Notes: a model not told the origin generated them from the sequence alone. DNA of 44,244 nucleotides from an uncultured Bacteroidales bacterium (GCA_902782465.1 CACZNH010000026.1:1-44244); one strand, 5' to 3'; counted from the first letter of the stretch, positions 10,170 to 18,348 are shown. Numbers and translations are program-made.

Positions 10170-11222
10170 TTATAGTTTGATTTCGTCGTTGGTGGTATCG
10201 ACAACCGTCTTACCGCTCTCGATGCGGCGGCGGTCAATCGTCATGCTGATAAAGGCGTAGATGCCGAGTGCGATAATCAGCACCTGCTGGAAACCCCACA
10301 CCAGCATGGCAAAAGCCGATGCGCGGGGGTCGAAATTGGAAGGTGAGAACGTGCCCACGCCATAGAGCGACAGGCCAAAGATGGTGGCCACATGCCAGGC
10401 TCCCAGACCGCCATTGGTGGGAATGCCCATGCCGATGCTGCTCAGCACGAATACCACGAGCACGGCGAGCACGCTCAGGCCGCTAGTGAAGGTGAAGGCT
10501 TGGCAGGCCAGCCACAGCTGCAGGTAGTAGCAGCCCCAGATGAGCAGGGTGAGCAACAGGAACCACCACTTGCCCTCCATGCGGGCGATGCCGGCAAAGC
10601 CCTCCCACAGGTTGCGGGCCATGAGCTGGAGCTTCTTGATGAACTTGTTCTCGGTCTTCATCACCAGCAGCCATCCCAGGGCGATGATGAAGATGGCGGT
10701 GCCGAACCAGATGCGTGCGTCGCTGGCGACGCTGAGGAAATTCTCCTTCATCTGCGGGTAGGCGTCAAAAAACTGCCCGAAGGCTCCCTGTGCCAGCAGG
10801 AAGGTGACCAGCGTGAGCAGCAGCACGGTGGCGGTGTCGGTCAGGCGGTCGGCAACCATCGAGCCCATGACCTGGGTGACCGAGGCTTTCTGGCGGTTGG
10901 CAATGTAGCCGCAACGCCACACCTCGCCCAGACGCGGGAATACCAGGTTGACGGCATAGGTGGTGAAGATGCTGTTCAGCACGGCACTGAACGACGGTTT
11001 CACATCGATGGCCTTGAGCTGCAGGCGCCAACGCAATGCCCTGAACACATGGCTCAGGATACTCACCACGGCAATGCCGGCAAACCACCAGTAGTTGACA
11101 TCGTTCTTGAGGGTGTCCATCATGCTGGCGATGTCCACGTTCTTGTACAGGAAATACATCAGCCCCACTCCGATAACGAGTGGAATGCCGTATTTTATCA
11201 GATAGGAAATGGCCTTTTTCAC
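10170..11222 (-). CDS. Lysylphosphatidylglycerol synthase/flippase-type membrane protein (UPF0104-like)
   Basis: With the GTG start at 11222 (VKKAISYLIKYGIPLVIG) the product is 350 residues with about eight transmembrane segments. An upstream ATG frame would start beyond the -7 box at 11325-11332 and is rejected. The conserved segment VNLVFPRLGEVWRCGYI is the hallmark of the transmembrane domain found in MprF-like and UPF0104 proteins, and the glycine-rich GMGIPTNGGLGAWH segment is also typical. There is no C-terminal aminoacyl-transfer domain, so lysyl-PG synthesis is not expected; a lipid or lipid-linked substrate transport role is inference. It heads the minus-strand operon leading to ruvB and is divergent from rsmA. 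Confidence 0.85.
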   Translation of the reverse strand: MKKAISYLIKYGIPLVIGVGLMYFLYKNVDIASMMDTLKNDVNYWWFAGIAVVSILSHVFRALRWRLQLKAIDVKPSFSAVLNSIFTTYAVNLVFPRLGEVWRCGYIANRQKASVTQVMGSMVADRLTDTATVLLLTLVTFLLAQGAFGQFFDAYPQMKENFLSVASDARIWFGTAIFIIALGWLLVMKTENKFIKKLQLMARNLWEGFAGIARMEGKWWFLLLTLLIWGCYYLQLWLACQAFTFTSGLSVLAVLVVFVLSSIGMGIPTNGGLGAWHVATIFGLSLYGVGTFSPSNFDPRASAFAMLVWGFQQVLIIALGIYAFISMTIDRRRIESGKTVVDTTNDEIKL

Positions 11223-11285
11223 GTTTTCTTGTCTTGTTGAGTTAAAATGTTGTCGCCAAAGTGTCACTGACGGCGAAAAAAGCAG

Positions 11286-11332
11286 TACCTTTGCACATTG
11301 CAAGTGTAACCACCTTGGAAGGTGCAAAGGTA
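11286..11332. promoter_or_regulatory. Divergent promoters sharing an 11-bp inverted repeat
   Basis: TACCTTTG at 11286-11293 on the plus strand faces rsmA; the same octamer on the minus strand at 11325-11332 faces the 10170-11222 gene. Both are embedded in a perfect 11-bp inverted repeat (11286-11296 and 11322-11332, TACCTTTGCAC). No clear TTG -33 box was found for either. The positions fix the starts at 11350 (ATG) and 11222 (GTG). Confidence 0.7.
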
Positions 11333-11349
11333 ACAATAAAAGAGCGAAA

Positions 11350-12144
11350 ATGCGGAAAGTTAGAGCAAAAAAGTCACTGGGTCAGCATTTCTTGACCGAT
11401 TTGTCGATTGCTGAGCGCATTGCCCACACGCTGGACGACTTCAAGCACCTGCCGGTGCTGGAGGTGGGGCCGGGTATGGGTGTGCTCACCCAGTTCCTGC
11501 TTGATATGGGGCTGGACCTCACCGTGGTGGAACTGGACAGCGAGAGCGTGGACTACCTGGAGGTGGCCTATCCCCAGTTGCATGGCCGCATCATCGGCGA
11601 GGATTTCCTGAAGATGGACCTCCACAAGCTCTACGGCGATAAACCGTTCTGTGTCATCGGCAACTATCCCTATAACATCTCGACACAGATTTTCTTCAAG
11701 GTGCTGGACTACCGTGATCAGGTGGCGTGCTGCAGCGGCATGTTGCAGCGCGAGGTGGCACAACGCATTGCCGAGCCGCCGGGCAGCAAGGCCTATGGCA
11801 TCCTCTCGGTGCTGCTGCAGGCCTGGTATGACATCGAGTACCTGTTCACTGTTGACGAGCATGTGTTCAATCCTCCCCCCAAGGTCAAGAGCGGTGTCAT
11901 CCGCCTCACGCGCAACGATGTGACCGACCTGGGTGTTGACGAGCGCATGTTCAAGCGCATTGTCAAGGCCTCCTTCGGCCAGCGCCGCAAGATGCTGCGC
12001 AGTTCCCTCAAACCGATTTTCGGTGCTAACCCGCAAGCCATGGAACGTGACGTGTTCCGACAACGTCCCGAACAGCTGGGCGTTGAAGATTTCATTGCCC
12101 TGACGCGGCTAGCCATGGAGCAGCCGCAATCAACTGGAAACTAG
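11350..12144 (+). CDS. rsmA: 16S rRNA dimethyladenosine transferase RsmA (KsgA)
   Basis: RsmA dimethylates two adjacent adenosines near the 3' end of 16S rRNA during 30S maturation. The 264-residue product has the SAM-binding motif VLEVGPGMGVLT, the acidic motif VVELDSESV, the catalytic NYPYNIST motif (NLPY-type), and the C-terminal helical domain with ASFGQRRKMLRSSLK. The ATG at 11350 is chosen because it begins MRKVRAKKSLGQHFLTD, the standard family start, and follows the promoter octamer by 56 nt. The TAG stop lies inside a heptad array that runs up to mgtE 34 bp later. Confidence 0.97.
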   Translation: MRKVRAKKSLGQHFLTDLSIAERIAHTLDDFKHLPVLEVGPGMGVLTQFLLDMGLDLTVVELDSESVDYLEVAYPQLHGRIIGEDFLKMDLHKLYGDKPFCVIGNYPYNISTQIFFKVLDYRDQVACCSGMLQREVAQRIAEPPGSKAYGILSVLLQAWYDIEYLFTVDEHVFNPPPKVKSGVIRLTRNDVTDLGVDERMFKRIVKASFGQRRKMLRSSLKPIFGANPQAMERDVFRQRPEQLGVEDFIALTRLAMEQPQSTGN

Positions 12145-12176
12145 AAACTAGGGACTAGAAACTAAAAAACTGACTG
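12134..12176 (+). repeat. Single-arm heptad array between rsmA and mgtE
   Basis: Units CTGGAAA, CTAGAAA, CTAGGGA, CTAGAAA, then a slipped CTAAAAAA and CTGACTG. The array begins within the last codons of rsmA and supplies its TAG stop codon. No opposite-orientation arm is visible here. Confidence 0.75.
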
Positions 12177-12178
12177 CA

Positions 12179-13573
12179 ATGAAAGAATATAACGAGGAAT
12201 ATTTACAGAACCTGACCGAACTCATTCAGACCCAGAACGAGGAGCTGGTGCGTGCCCAAATCCGGGACCTGCACCCTGCCGACATCGCTGAACTGGTGGG
12301 TGACCTCGATGACCAGGATGCCCTGTTCATCATGATGATGCTCGACGACGAGACAGCAGCCGATGTGCTTGTCGAACTCGACGAGGACCAGCGCCATGAC
12401 CTGATGGAACTGATGCCCAACGAGGAAATCGCCAAGCAGGTGGGGCTGATGGATGCCGACGACGCCGTTGACGTGATTCAGGAGCTTGATGAGGAGGACC
12501 GTGAGGACGTTATCAGCCACATCGACGACGTGGAGCAGGCAGGCGATATCGTCGACCTGCTGCAATATGACGAGGATACTGCCGGTGGTTACATGTCCAC
12601 CGAGATGATTGTCGTCAACGAGAACATGTCGATGCCTGACTGCATCAAGGCGATGCGCCAGCAGGCCGAAGACCTGGACGAGATTTACAACATATACGTC
12701 GTGGACGACGACAACCGCCTGAAGGGCATTTTCCCCTTGAAAACCACCATTACCAATCCCTCGGCATCCAAAATCAAGCATGTCATGGTGCCTGACCCCT
12801 TGAGTGTGCGCACCGATACGCATATCGAGGACGTGGCTCTCGACTTCGAGAAATATGACCTGGTGGCGATGCCTGTCGTGGACAGCATCGGACGCCTGGT
12901 GGGACGCATCACCGTCGATGACATTATCGACCGTGTGCGAGAGCAGGGAGAGGACAATTACCAGTTGGCATCAGGTATCTGGGGCGACATCGAGACCGAC
13001 GACAACGTCTTCCGTCAGGTGCGCGCCCGACTGCCGTGGCTGCTCATCGGACTGGTGGGCGGTATCATCAACGCCTTGATTCTGGGCGGTGGTGAAGGCG
13101 ATGCCGACCTGTTGCGAATCCTTCCTGGCCTGGCATTGTTCATTCCCTTGATTGGCGGTACGGGCGGTAATGTGGGCACACAGTCGAGCGCTATCGTCGT
13201 GCAGGGTCTTGCTAACGGCAGCCTGGACGTCAAGCATGTGGGCAAGCACTTGTTGAAGGAGTTCAGCACAGCGCTCATCAATGCGCTGGTGATGGGATTG
13301 CTCATCTTCCTGTACACCCGATTCTTCCCCGTTGACAACAACCCGATGAAGTCTAACATTGCAGCGGCAGCGGTAACCACCTCGCTCTTCCTGGTGGTCA
13401 TGTTCGCCTCGCTGTTCGGTACAGTGGTGCCGTTGGTGCTGGAACGATTGAAGATTGACCCGGCTATCGCTACAGGCCCCTTTGTCACGGTGACCAACGA
13501 TATTGTGGGCATCACCATCTATATGGCCATCAGCGGCTGGCTCATCAATGTGTTCACCACCCTCATGGGATAG
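12179..13573 (+). CDS. mgtE: Magnesium transporter MgtE
   Basis: A 464-residue MgtE/SLC41-type magnesium channel. The acidic N-terminal superhelical domain (about 1-130, LHPADIAELVGDLDDQD) and paired CBS domains (about 135-260) form the cytosolic Mg2+ sensor. Five transmembrane segments follow from about 280. Family pore motifs are visible: GGTGGNVGTQSSAIVVQGLA and DPAIATGPFVTVTNDIVG, whose aspartates line the ion path. The start MKEYNEEYLQNL follows rsmA by 34 bp, so co-transcription is likely. A 97-bp repeat begins 31 bp after the stop. No Mg2+ riboswitch was recognised upstream. Confidence 0.96.
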   Translation: MKEYNEEYLQNLTELIQTQNEELVRAQIRDLHPADIAELVGDLDDQDALFIMMMLDDETAADVLVELDEDQRHDLMELMPNEEIAKQVGLMDADDAVDVIQELDEEDREDVISHIDDVEQAGDIVDLLQYDEDTAGGYMSTEMIVVNENMSMPDCIKAMRQQAEDLDEIYNIYVVDDDNRLKGIFPLKTTITNPSASKIKHVMVPDPLSVRTDTHIEDVALDFEKYDLVAMPVVDSIGRLVGRITVDDIIDRVREQGEDNYQLASGIWGDIETDDNVFRQVRARLPWLLIGLVGGIINALILGGGEGDADLLRILPGLALFIPLIGGTGGNVGTQSSAIVVQGLANGSLDVKHVGKHLLKEFSTALINALVMGLLIFLYTRFFPVDNNPMKSNIAAAAVTTSLFLVVMFASLFGTVVPLVLERLKIDPAIATGPFVTVTNDIVGITIYMAISGWLINVFTTLMG

Positions 13574-13604
13574 AAGACGGAATGAGTGATCAATGACTAA
13601 AAGC

Positions 13605-13701
13605 GGCCGTGTCATAATTCAATTGCAAGGATTATAACCGCCCTGCGGGCAGGAAATTAAGCAAATTAATTATAAAATTATTATTATTATACATATAATA
13701 T
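13605..13701 (+). repeat. Right copy of the 97-bp inverted repeat
   Basis: Matches the complement of 1-97 with 94 of 97 positions identical. It starts 31 bp after the mgtE stop, just as the left copy follows recA. The AT-rich half continues into a degenerate palindrome to about 13735, with GGAAATTAA on the left (13652-13660) and TTAATTTCC on the right. Function unknown; a mobile or terminator-associated repeat are both possible. Confidence 0.9.
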
Positions 13702-13752
13702 TAATTTTAATTTAATAATTTGTTTAATTTCCCGAAGCTTGGCGGCACTTCA

Positions 13753-13775
13753 GCAAATCGAGCAAACTCGTTTGC
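13753..13775 (-). other. Hairpin downstream of the 13788 gene
   Basis: GCAAA-T-CGAG pairs with CTCG-TTTGC around a 4-nt loop, with one bulged base. It lies just past the minus-strand gene ending at 13788, where a terminator would be expected, but lacks a clear T tract. Confidence 0.45.
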
Positions 13776-13787
13776 CTTCGACAGTAT

Positions 13788-14648
13788 TTATTTTATCTTG
13801 CCTTGCAAAATGCTGTCGATGTGCTCAATCATCGGGCGCAGGGTCGTGAGGCTGTCGGGGTTAAGTTGCTCGGTGCGGAAATCAGCAATCGAAGGCTCCT
13901 GATCTTGAGAATGCCGTTCACGCTCATCGGTAAATGCCATCACCTCTTCTTCGCTGATGCCAATCAGTTCCATATTCTTCTTATTAAGGAAGCGGCAATA
14001 GGACAAGACGTACTGCAACCAGTTTTGGCGTGCATGGAAATTCTCCAGCGTCTGACGGAACTTGTTATTGCTGAGGAGTTTTGTCTGTGTGTGCTCGCCT
14101 GGTTGCAGATGGGTGAGAATATCGTTGACGATAGAGACGTTGTCATTGACCCAATCATTCCAATACTTCTCGATATCGTTCATCTCCGAGAAGCAGCTGC
14201 CCACATTGTCGATGAACTGGAAATTGCCCAGGTTTTTCCAGGTGTCGCTGCTGTTGCTGAAGATGCCCTCGGCGGTCTTGTCGTGTGACAGGAGGTCAAG
14301 GGCCACAACGGTATTGATGGGGTTGCGCATCTCATCGGGCGGAATGAGGTCGAGCTGATCAAGAGGCAAACTCAAGAGCCAGGTGGCAACGGAGTCACGG
14401 TAGGCCATATCTTGCACCATGAGTTCAAGTTGTCGTGAGAACTGCTCGATGTTGCTCATCACCATCATGGCCGACATCTTGCGGTCTTCGACGCGCTGGC
14501 AGCGTTCGAGCAGGCCTGCGGTACCGAAGGTCAGTATAATCGAGATGGTGGTGGCCATAATGGTCATGAACAGCTCCTTCCATTGTGAACCATGGGCCCA
14601 GGTGCGGGCACTCTTGGGCATTCTGAATTTTATGGGTAATCTTTTCAT
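13788..14648 (-). CDS. Hypothetical single-span membrane protein
   Basis: A 286-residue protein with a basic N-terminus (MKRLPIKFRMPKSARTW), one hydrophobic segment at about 27-45 (FMTIMATTISIILTFGTAG) and a long, mostly helical, charged region outside or behind the membrane. Nothing catalytic is recognisable. It is preceded by a heptad-repeat spacer and the SPOUT methyltransferase gene in the same orientation, so it may be the distal gene of that unit. Similar conserved hypothetical proteins occur in Bacteroidales, but no family is assigned here. Confidence 0.7.
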   Translation of the reverse strand: MKRLPIKFRMPKSARTWAHGSQWKELFMTIMATTISIILTFGTAGLLERCQRVEDRKMSAMMVMSNIEQFSRQLELMVQDMAYRDSVATWLLSLPLDQLDLIPPDEMRNPINTVVALDLLSHDKTAEGIFSNSSDTWKNLGNFQFIDNVGSCFSEMNDIEKYWNDWVNDNVSIVNDILTHLQPGEHTQTKLLSNNKFRQTLENFHARQNWLQYVLSYCRFLNKKNMELIGISEEEVMAFTDERERHSQDQEPSIADFRTEQLNPDSLTTLRPMIEHIDSILQGKIK

Positions 14649-14663
14649 TGTCGTTTGTTTTTG

Positions 14664-14746
14664 TTTTAGTTTTTAGTTTTTAGTCCTTAGTCCTTAGTTT
14701 TCAGTAAGATTACTATCGTCTAATCACTCCTAACTCCTAACTCCTG
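14664..14746 (-). repeat. Heptad-repeat spacer overlapping the 3' end of the SPOUT methyltransferase gene
   Basis: Left part (14664-14704): TTTTTAG, TCCTTAG and TTTTCAG units. Right part (14720-14745): CTCCTAA units in the opposite orientation. On the minus strand the right arm, AGGAGTTAGGAGTTAGGAGTG, supplies the last two sense codons and the TAG stop of the methyltransferase gene. Confidence 0.8.
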
Positions 14747-15543
14747 CTTCGCAGTTCCCAGAAGGCGACTGCTGCCGCTGCTGCGACGTTGAGCGAATCC
14801 ACATTGTGCTTCATGGGGATGCGCACGACATGGTCGGCAGCGGTAATCACCTCATGGGCCAGGCCGTCGCCCTCGGTGCCCATGATGATGGCCAGGCGGG
14901 GCTCGTTTTTCAGCAGTGGGTCGTCTAGGGCGATGCTGTCGTCGCTCAGCGCCATAGCGGCGGTGGTGAAGCCCAATTCGTGCATGCGGGGCGTGACGGG
15001 CTCCTCAATCCAGGTCCAGGGAACAAGGAAGACCGACCCCATCGACACGCGCACGGCACGGCGGTTCAACGGGTCGCAGGCTGTGGGAGTGAGCAGTACG
15101 GCATCTATGCCCAAGGCAGCCGCCGAACGGAAGATGGCGCCGATGTTGGTCGTGTCGGTCACTCCGTCGATGATGACCACACGGCTGGCATCGCGGCACA
15201 CGTCGCTGGCGGGGTGGGGCAGGGGACGGCGCATCGCGCACAGCACACCGCGCGTGAGCGTGTAGCCCGTGAGTGCTGCCAGCAGGTCGCGCTCGCCAGT
15301 ATAGACGGGGATGTCGCCGCAACGCTCGATGATGCTGGCGGCATCGCCGGTGATGTGTCGGCGTTCGCACAGCAGCGACAGCGGCTCATATCCTGCGTCC
15401 AGAGCGACGTGGATGACCTTGGGGCTCTCGGCGATGAAGATACCCTTGTCAGGTTCCAGCCGGTTGCGCAGCTGCGCCTCGGTCAAGGTCCCATAGACCT
15501 CAACCCCAGGATGTTCCAATGATGTGATTTCAATAATCGGCAT
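14737..15543 (-). CDS. TrmH/SpoU family RNA 2'-O-methyltransferase
   Basis: A 268-residue SPOUT-class methyltransferase. The N-terminal half (about 1-100) is a substrate-binding region, and the C-terminal half has the three SpoU motifs: IIDGVTDTTNIGAIFRSAAA (motif 1, with the catalytic-type N-x-G-x-x-x-R), AIIMGTEGDGL (motif 2) and IPMKHNVDSLNVAAAAAVAFWEL (motif 3). The exact RNA target, rRNA or tRNA, cannot be decided. The final residues RS and the stop are encoded by heptad-repeat sequence, which suggests the repeat has encroached on the gene's end. It is 32 bp downstream of the PH-domain gene. Confidence 0.9.
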   Translation of the reverse strand: MPIIEITSLEHPGVEVYGTLTEAQLRNRLEPDKGIFIAESPKVIHVALDAGYEPLSLLCERRHITGDAASIIERCGDIPVYTGERDLLAALTGYTLTRGVLCAMRRPLPHPASDVCRDASRVVIIDGVTDTTNIGAIFRSAAALGIDAVLLTPTACDPLNRRAVRVSMGSVFLVPWTWIEEPVTPRMHELGFTTAAMALSDDSIALDDPLLKNEPRLAIIMGTEGDGLAHEVITAADHVVRIPMKHNVDSLNVAAAAAVAFWELRSRS

Positions 15544-15575
15544 GTGAATACTCGCGTTATCCGTTATGCACGGCT

Positions 15576-15935
15576 TTATTCGTCAAGTGTGGCGGAGCCC
15601 TGGATAGCGCGTACCTGGCGTTGGAACTCGATGGGGCGCTTGATGTAGTGCAGCACGATGGTGCCGGCGCCGGTGCCCGAGACCTTGATGGTGCCGTAGT
15701 TGAAGATGCGGCCCCACAGGTTCTGCTCGACCAGGATGCTCTCGACCTTGCTGATGATGATTTCGTGGGCATGGCGATGCACCCAGCCGTAACTGTGGAA
15801 AAATCGCTTGTCGCTCAGGAAGATGGTCGTCGTCAGGTTCCTGATGAGGCTGCCCAGATGCAGGTAGGCCCACTTGGTGAGGCGTGGGCGGTATATGATG
15901 GTTTCTCCTTGGGCGATAATCTTGCTGATTTTCAT
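15576..15935 (-). CDS. Small PH-domain-like protein
   Basis: The ATG at 15935 gives 119 residues beginning MKISKIIAQGETIIYRPRLTKW; a longer frame runs upstream antisense to lepB but begins beyond the divergent promoters and is rejected. The pattern GETIIYRPRLTKWAY...FLSDKRFFHSYGW...HEIIISKVESILVEQNLWGRIFNYGTIKVSGTGA resembles the bacterial PH (YdbT-like) fold, in which the I-x-L-x-x-I-x-V stretch and the G-T-I-x-V-x-G-T-G strand are typical. Membrane or protein binding is likely but unproven. It is divergent from lepB and upstream of the SPOUT methyltransferase. Confidence 0.82.
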   Translation of the reverse strand: MKISKIIAQGETIIYRPRLTKWAYLHLGSLIRNLTTTIFLSDKRFFHSYGWVHRHAHEIIISKVESILVEQNLWGRIFNYGTIKVSGTGAGTIVLHYIKRPIEFQRQVRAIQGSATLDE

Positions 15936-15965
15936 AACTAATCCTAAAAATTGTTTCTTATACTG

Positions 15966-16003
15966 CAAAAATAGTTCATTTTCCACATTATATAGTAATT
16001 TTG
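15966..16003. promoter_or_regulatory. Divergent -7 boxes for lepB and the PH-domain gene
   Basis: TAATTTTG at 15996-16003 (plus) precedes lepB by 28 nt; TATTTTTG on the minus strand at 15966-15973 precedes the PH-domain start by 30 nt. Both fit TAnnTTTG. No convincing -33 boxes are visible. Confidence 0.6.
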
Positions 16004-16031
16004 CACCGAAAAAATAAAAACAATCAATCAC

Positions 16032-17507
16032 ATGGCAACTGACATCGAAAAGAAAAACAAGGATAACAAGGAAGAGGAATATGTACGTCAAACGGGCTCG
16101 CTTCGTGAGCGGTTGGGACGAGTGAAGAAGACCCGCTGGTGGCGTTTTGGCGCTGTGGCGCTGATTTATGTGCTGTGGACCATCTGGGTGGGCAACCCTT
16201 TGTTGCTGCTGGGCTTGCTGCTGCTCGCCGACATCTACCTGACGCAGTACATCCCCTGGGGTGCCTGGAAGGGCTGGAAAAACGGCCCGCTGCGCACGCT
16301 CATGAGCTGGATTGACGCCATCGTCTATGCCCTGGTACTGGTCTATTTCCTGTTCCTGTTCATCGGACAGAACTATCAGATTCCCTCGTCGTCGCTGGAG
16401 AAATCGCTGCTCACGGGCGACTTCCTGTGGGTGAACAAGGTGACCTACGGCCCCCGCGTGCCGCAGACGCCCTTGCACTTCCCGCTGGCACAGAACATCC
16501 TGCCCATCCTGGGCTGCAAGTCCTATATCGAGCACCCGCAGCTGGACTACCACCGCCTGAAGGGCCTGCGCAACGTGGAGCGCATGGACATTGTCGTCTT
16601 TAACTTCCCTGCCGGCGACACCGTGGCGCTCAAGATGCCCAATCCCGACTATTACAGCCTGTGTATGCAGTATGGCCGCGATGTGGTGAACAGCAACAAG
16701 GAGGCCTTTGGCGACATCATCTATCGTCCCGTTGACCGCCGCGACAACTATGTGAAGCGCTGCCTGGGTCTGCCTGGCGAGACGCTGCAGATTAAGGACG
16801 GCATCGTTTATATCGACGGCAAGGCCATTCCGCAGCCCAAGAATGTGCAGTACAACTACAGGGTCACTACCGATGGCACACCGATTAGCGATGAGTTGTA
16901 TGATGAACTGGGCATCAGCATGGACGACCGCAGGCAGCGCGTCGAAATCCGTGATGCTTACACTTCCTCGGTCGTGCCGGGCGAATATGAGCTGCTGCTC
17001 ACTGCCGACATGAAGAAGACGCTGGAGGACAAGCATTATCCCTGGCTGCAGTCCATCACCCTGGATCCCTATTATCCCACGCGTGAGGACATCGACATGA
17101 TCGTCACCTATCCCGTGGGCTATAATTACGGCTGGACACACGCCAACTACGGTCCCATCTGGATTCCCAAGAAGGGCGCCAAGGTGGACCTGACGCTGGA
17201 GAGCCTGCCGCTGTATGAGCGCTGCATCCGCAACTACGAGGGCAACACCCTCGAGGTCAAGGACGGCCAAATCCTCATCAACGGCAAGCCCGCCACGAGC
17301 TACACCTTCAAGATGGACTACTACTGGATGCAGGGCGACAACCGCGACAACTCGGCCGACTCCCGCTACTGGGGCTTCGTGCCCGAGGACCACATCGTGG
17401 GCACCCCGTCGATTATCCTCATCTCGTTTGACAAGGACCGCAAACTCTTTAACGGCGGCATCCGTTGGAATCGCATCTTCAAGATGCCTAATCCGGATAA
17501 GAAGTAG
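16032..17507 (+). CDS. lepB: Signal peptidase I
   Basis: The 491-residue product cleaves Sec signal peptides at the periplasmic face of the inner membrane. The N-terminus has hydrophobic spans at about 40-70 and 95-112. Box B is IPSSSLEKSLLTGDFLWVNK, with the nucleophile most likely Ser121. Box D is NYVKRCLGLPGETLQIKDG, with the general-base Lys242. Box E is GDNRDNSADSRYWGFVPEDH. About 100 residues separate boxes B and D and about 150 separate D and E, an expansion I regard as usual for Bacteroidetes enzymes. Its TAG stop opens the heptad hairpin leading into the WbqC-like gene. Confidence 0.96.
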   Translation: MATDIEKKNKDNKEEEYVRQTGSLRERLGRVKKTRWWRFGAVALIYVLWTIWVGNPLLLLGLLLLADIYLTQYIPWGAWKGWKNGPLRTLMSWIDAIVYALVLVYFLFLFIGQNYQIPSSSLEKSLLTGDFLWVNKVTYGPRVPQTPLHFPLAQNILPILGCKSYIEHPQLDYHRLKGLRNVERMDIVVFNFPAGDTVALKMPNPDYYSLCMQYGRDVVNSNKEAFGDIIYRPVDRRDNYVKRCLGLPGETLQIKDGIVYIDGKAIPQPKNVQYNYRVTTDGTPISDELYDELGISMDDRRQRVEIRDAYTSSVVPGEYELLLTADMKKTLEDKHYPWLQSITLDPYYPTREDIDMIVTYPVGYNYGWTHANYGPIWIPKKGAKVDLTLESLPLYERCIRNYEGNTLEVKDGQILINGKPATSYTFKMDYYWMQGDNRDNSADSRYWGFVPEDHIVGTPSIILISFDKDRKLFNGGIRWNRIFKMPNPDKK

Positions 17508-17575
17508 GCTTTAGGTTTTAGGCTTTAGGGTTGGCGGATGCCAACTAAGGACTAAGGACTAAAAACTAAGAACTC
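17505..17575 (+). repeat. Heptad-repeat hairpin between lepB and the WbqC-like gene
   Basis: Left arm 17505-17530 (TAGGCTT, TAGGTTT, TAGGCTT, TAGGG) begins with the lepB stop codon. The core TTGGCGGATGCCAA (17531-17544) is a perfect 5-bp stem with a GGAT loop. The right arm 17545-17575 carries CTAAGGA, CTAAGGA, CTAAAAA and CTAAGAA. The GCGGATGCC core is shared with 8430-8438 and 10129-10137. Confidence 0.85.
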
Positions 17576-17582
17576 ATTTTCG

Positions 17583-18239
17583 ATGCTTGATAAATCGTCA
17601 GCGGTTATGATGGGCAGCATGTGTGCCGCCAGCGTGCGGTGCTATGCGGCGGCCATTCAGGCGGGCCAGCTGCTTGTTGACCTGGACGAGCGGCGGTTGC
17701 CGCTGCGCCACAGCCATCACCGTTACCGCATCGACGGCCCCAACGGCTTGCAGACGCTCACCGTTCCCCTTGTGGGCTCCACCAACAACATGACGACCCC
17801 GTTGCGCGACGTGCTCATCTCGGAGCATGGCGACTGGCGCCGTCTGCACTGGGGTGCCCTGTACTCGGCCTACGGGCGTTCGCCCTACTTCGACTATGTA
17901 GCCGACGACCTGTCGCGGGTCATCCACGGCACGCAGCGCTATCTGCACGAGTTCAACAGCCAGCTGCACGAGGTCATCGTCGATTTCATGGACTTGCCCT
18001 TGGCCACACGCTACGTTGACGGCATCAAGGCTCAAGAGGAACACGATGGCCTCCTCGACCTGCGCGGCCGCATCGCCATGAAGAAGCCCGACACCTTGCC
18101 CATTGCTGACGTGCCCTATTACCAGATGTGGACCCAACCAGGCGGTTTCATGCCCGGCCTGAGCATCATGGACCTGATGATGAACATGGGCCGTGAGGGA
18201 ATTTTCACTTTGCTGGCCATGGCAGGCGTGGAGAAATAA
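17583..18239 (+). CDS. WbqC family protein
   Basis: A 218-residue soluble protein matching the WbqC-like family, whose members are found near glycan or signal-peptidase genes and whose biochemical role is not settled. The family features seen are the N-terminal segment CYAAAIQAGQLLVDL, the segment HRYRIDGPNGLQTLTVPLVG, the W-x-x-x-H-W-G-A-L-Y-S-A-Y-G-R-S-P-Y-F-D-Y stretch, and the C-terminal MPGLSIMDLMMNMG. It follows lepB by 75 bp filled by a heptad hairpin, an arrangement that recurs in Bacteroidales as I recall it. Confidence 0.9.
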   Translation: MLDKSSAVMMGSMCAASVRCYAAAIQAGQLLVDLDERRLPLRHSHHRYRIDGPNGLQTLTVPLVGSTNNMTTPLRDVLISEHGDWRRLHWGALYSAYGRSPYFDYVADDLSRVIHGTQRYLHEFNSQLHEVIVDFMDLPLATRYVDGIKAQEEHDGLLDLRGRIAMKKPDTLPIADVPYYQMWTQPGGFMPGLSIMDLMMNMGREGIFTLLAMAGVEK

Positions 18240-18326
18240 AAAAGGTCCAAGCAATCACTGCTGAGACCCTCTTAATTACTAATACTTGAAAACTATATTT
18301 ACCCCATAAAAGCATTTACTATTCAT

Positions 18327-18348
18327 GCATCGGTTCCTTTGCCGATGC
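18327..18348 (+). other. Hairpin downstream of the WbqC-like gene
   Basis: GCATCGG (18327-18333) pairs with CCGATGC (18342-18348) around TTCCTTTG. It lies about 90 bp after the stop in an otherwise AT-rich 280-bp spacer. No T tract follows. It could be a terminator remnant, a regulatory hairpin or chance. Confidence 0.4.

Noticed and set aside
11209-11349. N-terminal extension of rsmA
   Set aside because: The extra residues precede or overlap the promoter at 11286-11293 and do not match the family; MRKVRAKKSLGQHFL at 11350 is the standard start.
13788-14648. Possible two-component sensor in the single-span protein
   Set aside because: One TM and helical regions are present, but there is no HAMP, histidine-kinase or GGDEF motif.
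15936-17393. Long upstream extension of the PH-domain frame
   Set aside because: It runs antisense to lepB and across the divergent promoters; the ATG at 15935 matches the family start.
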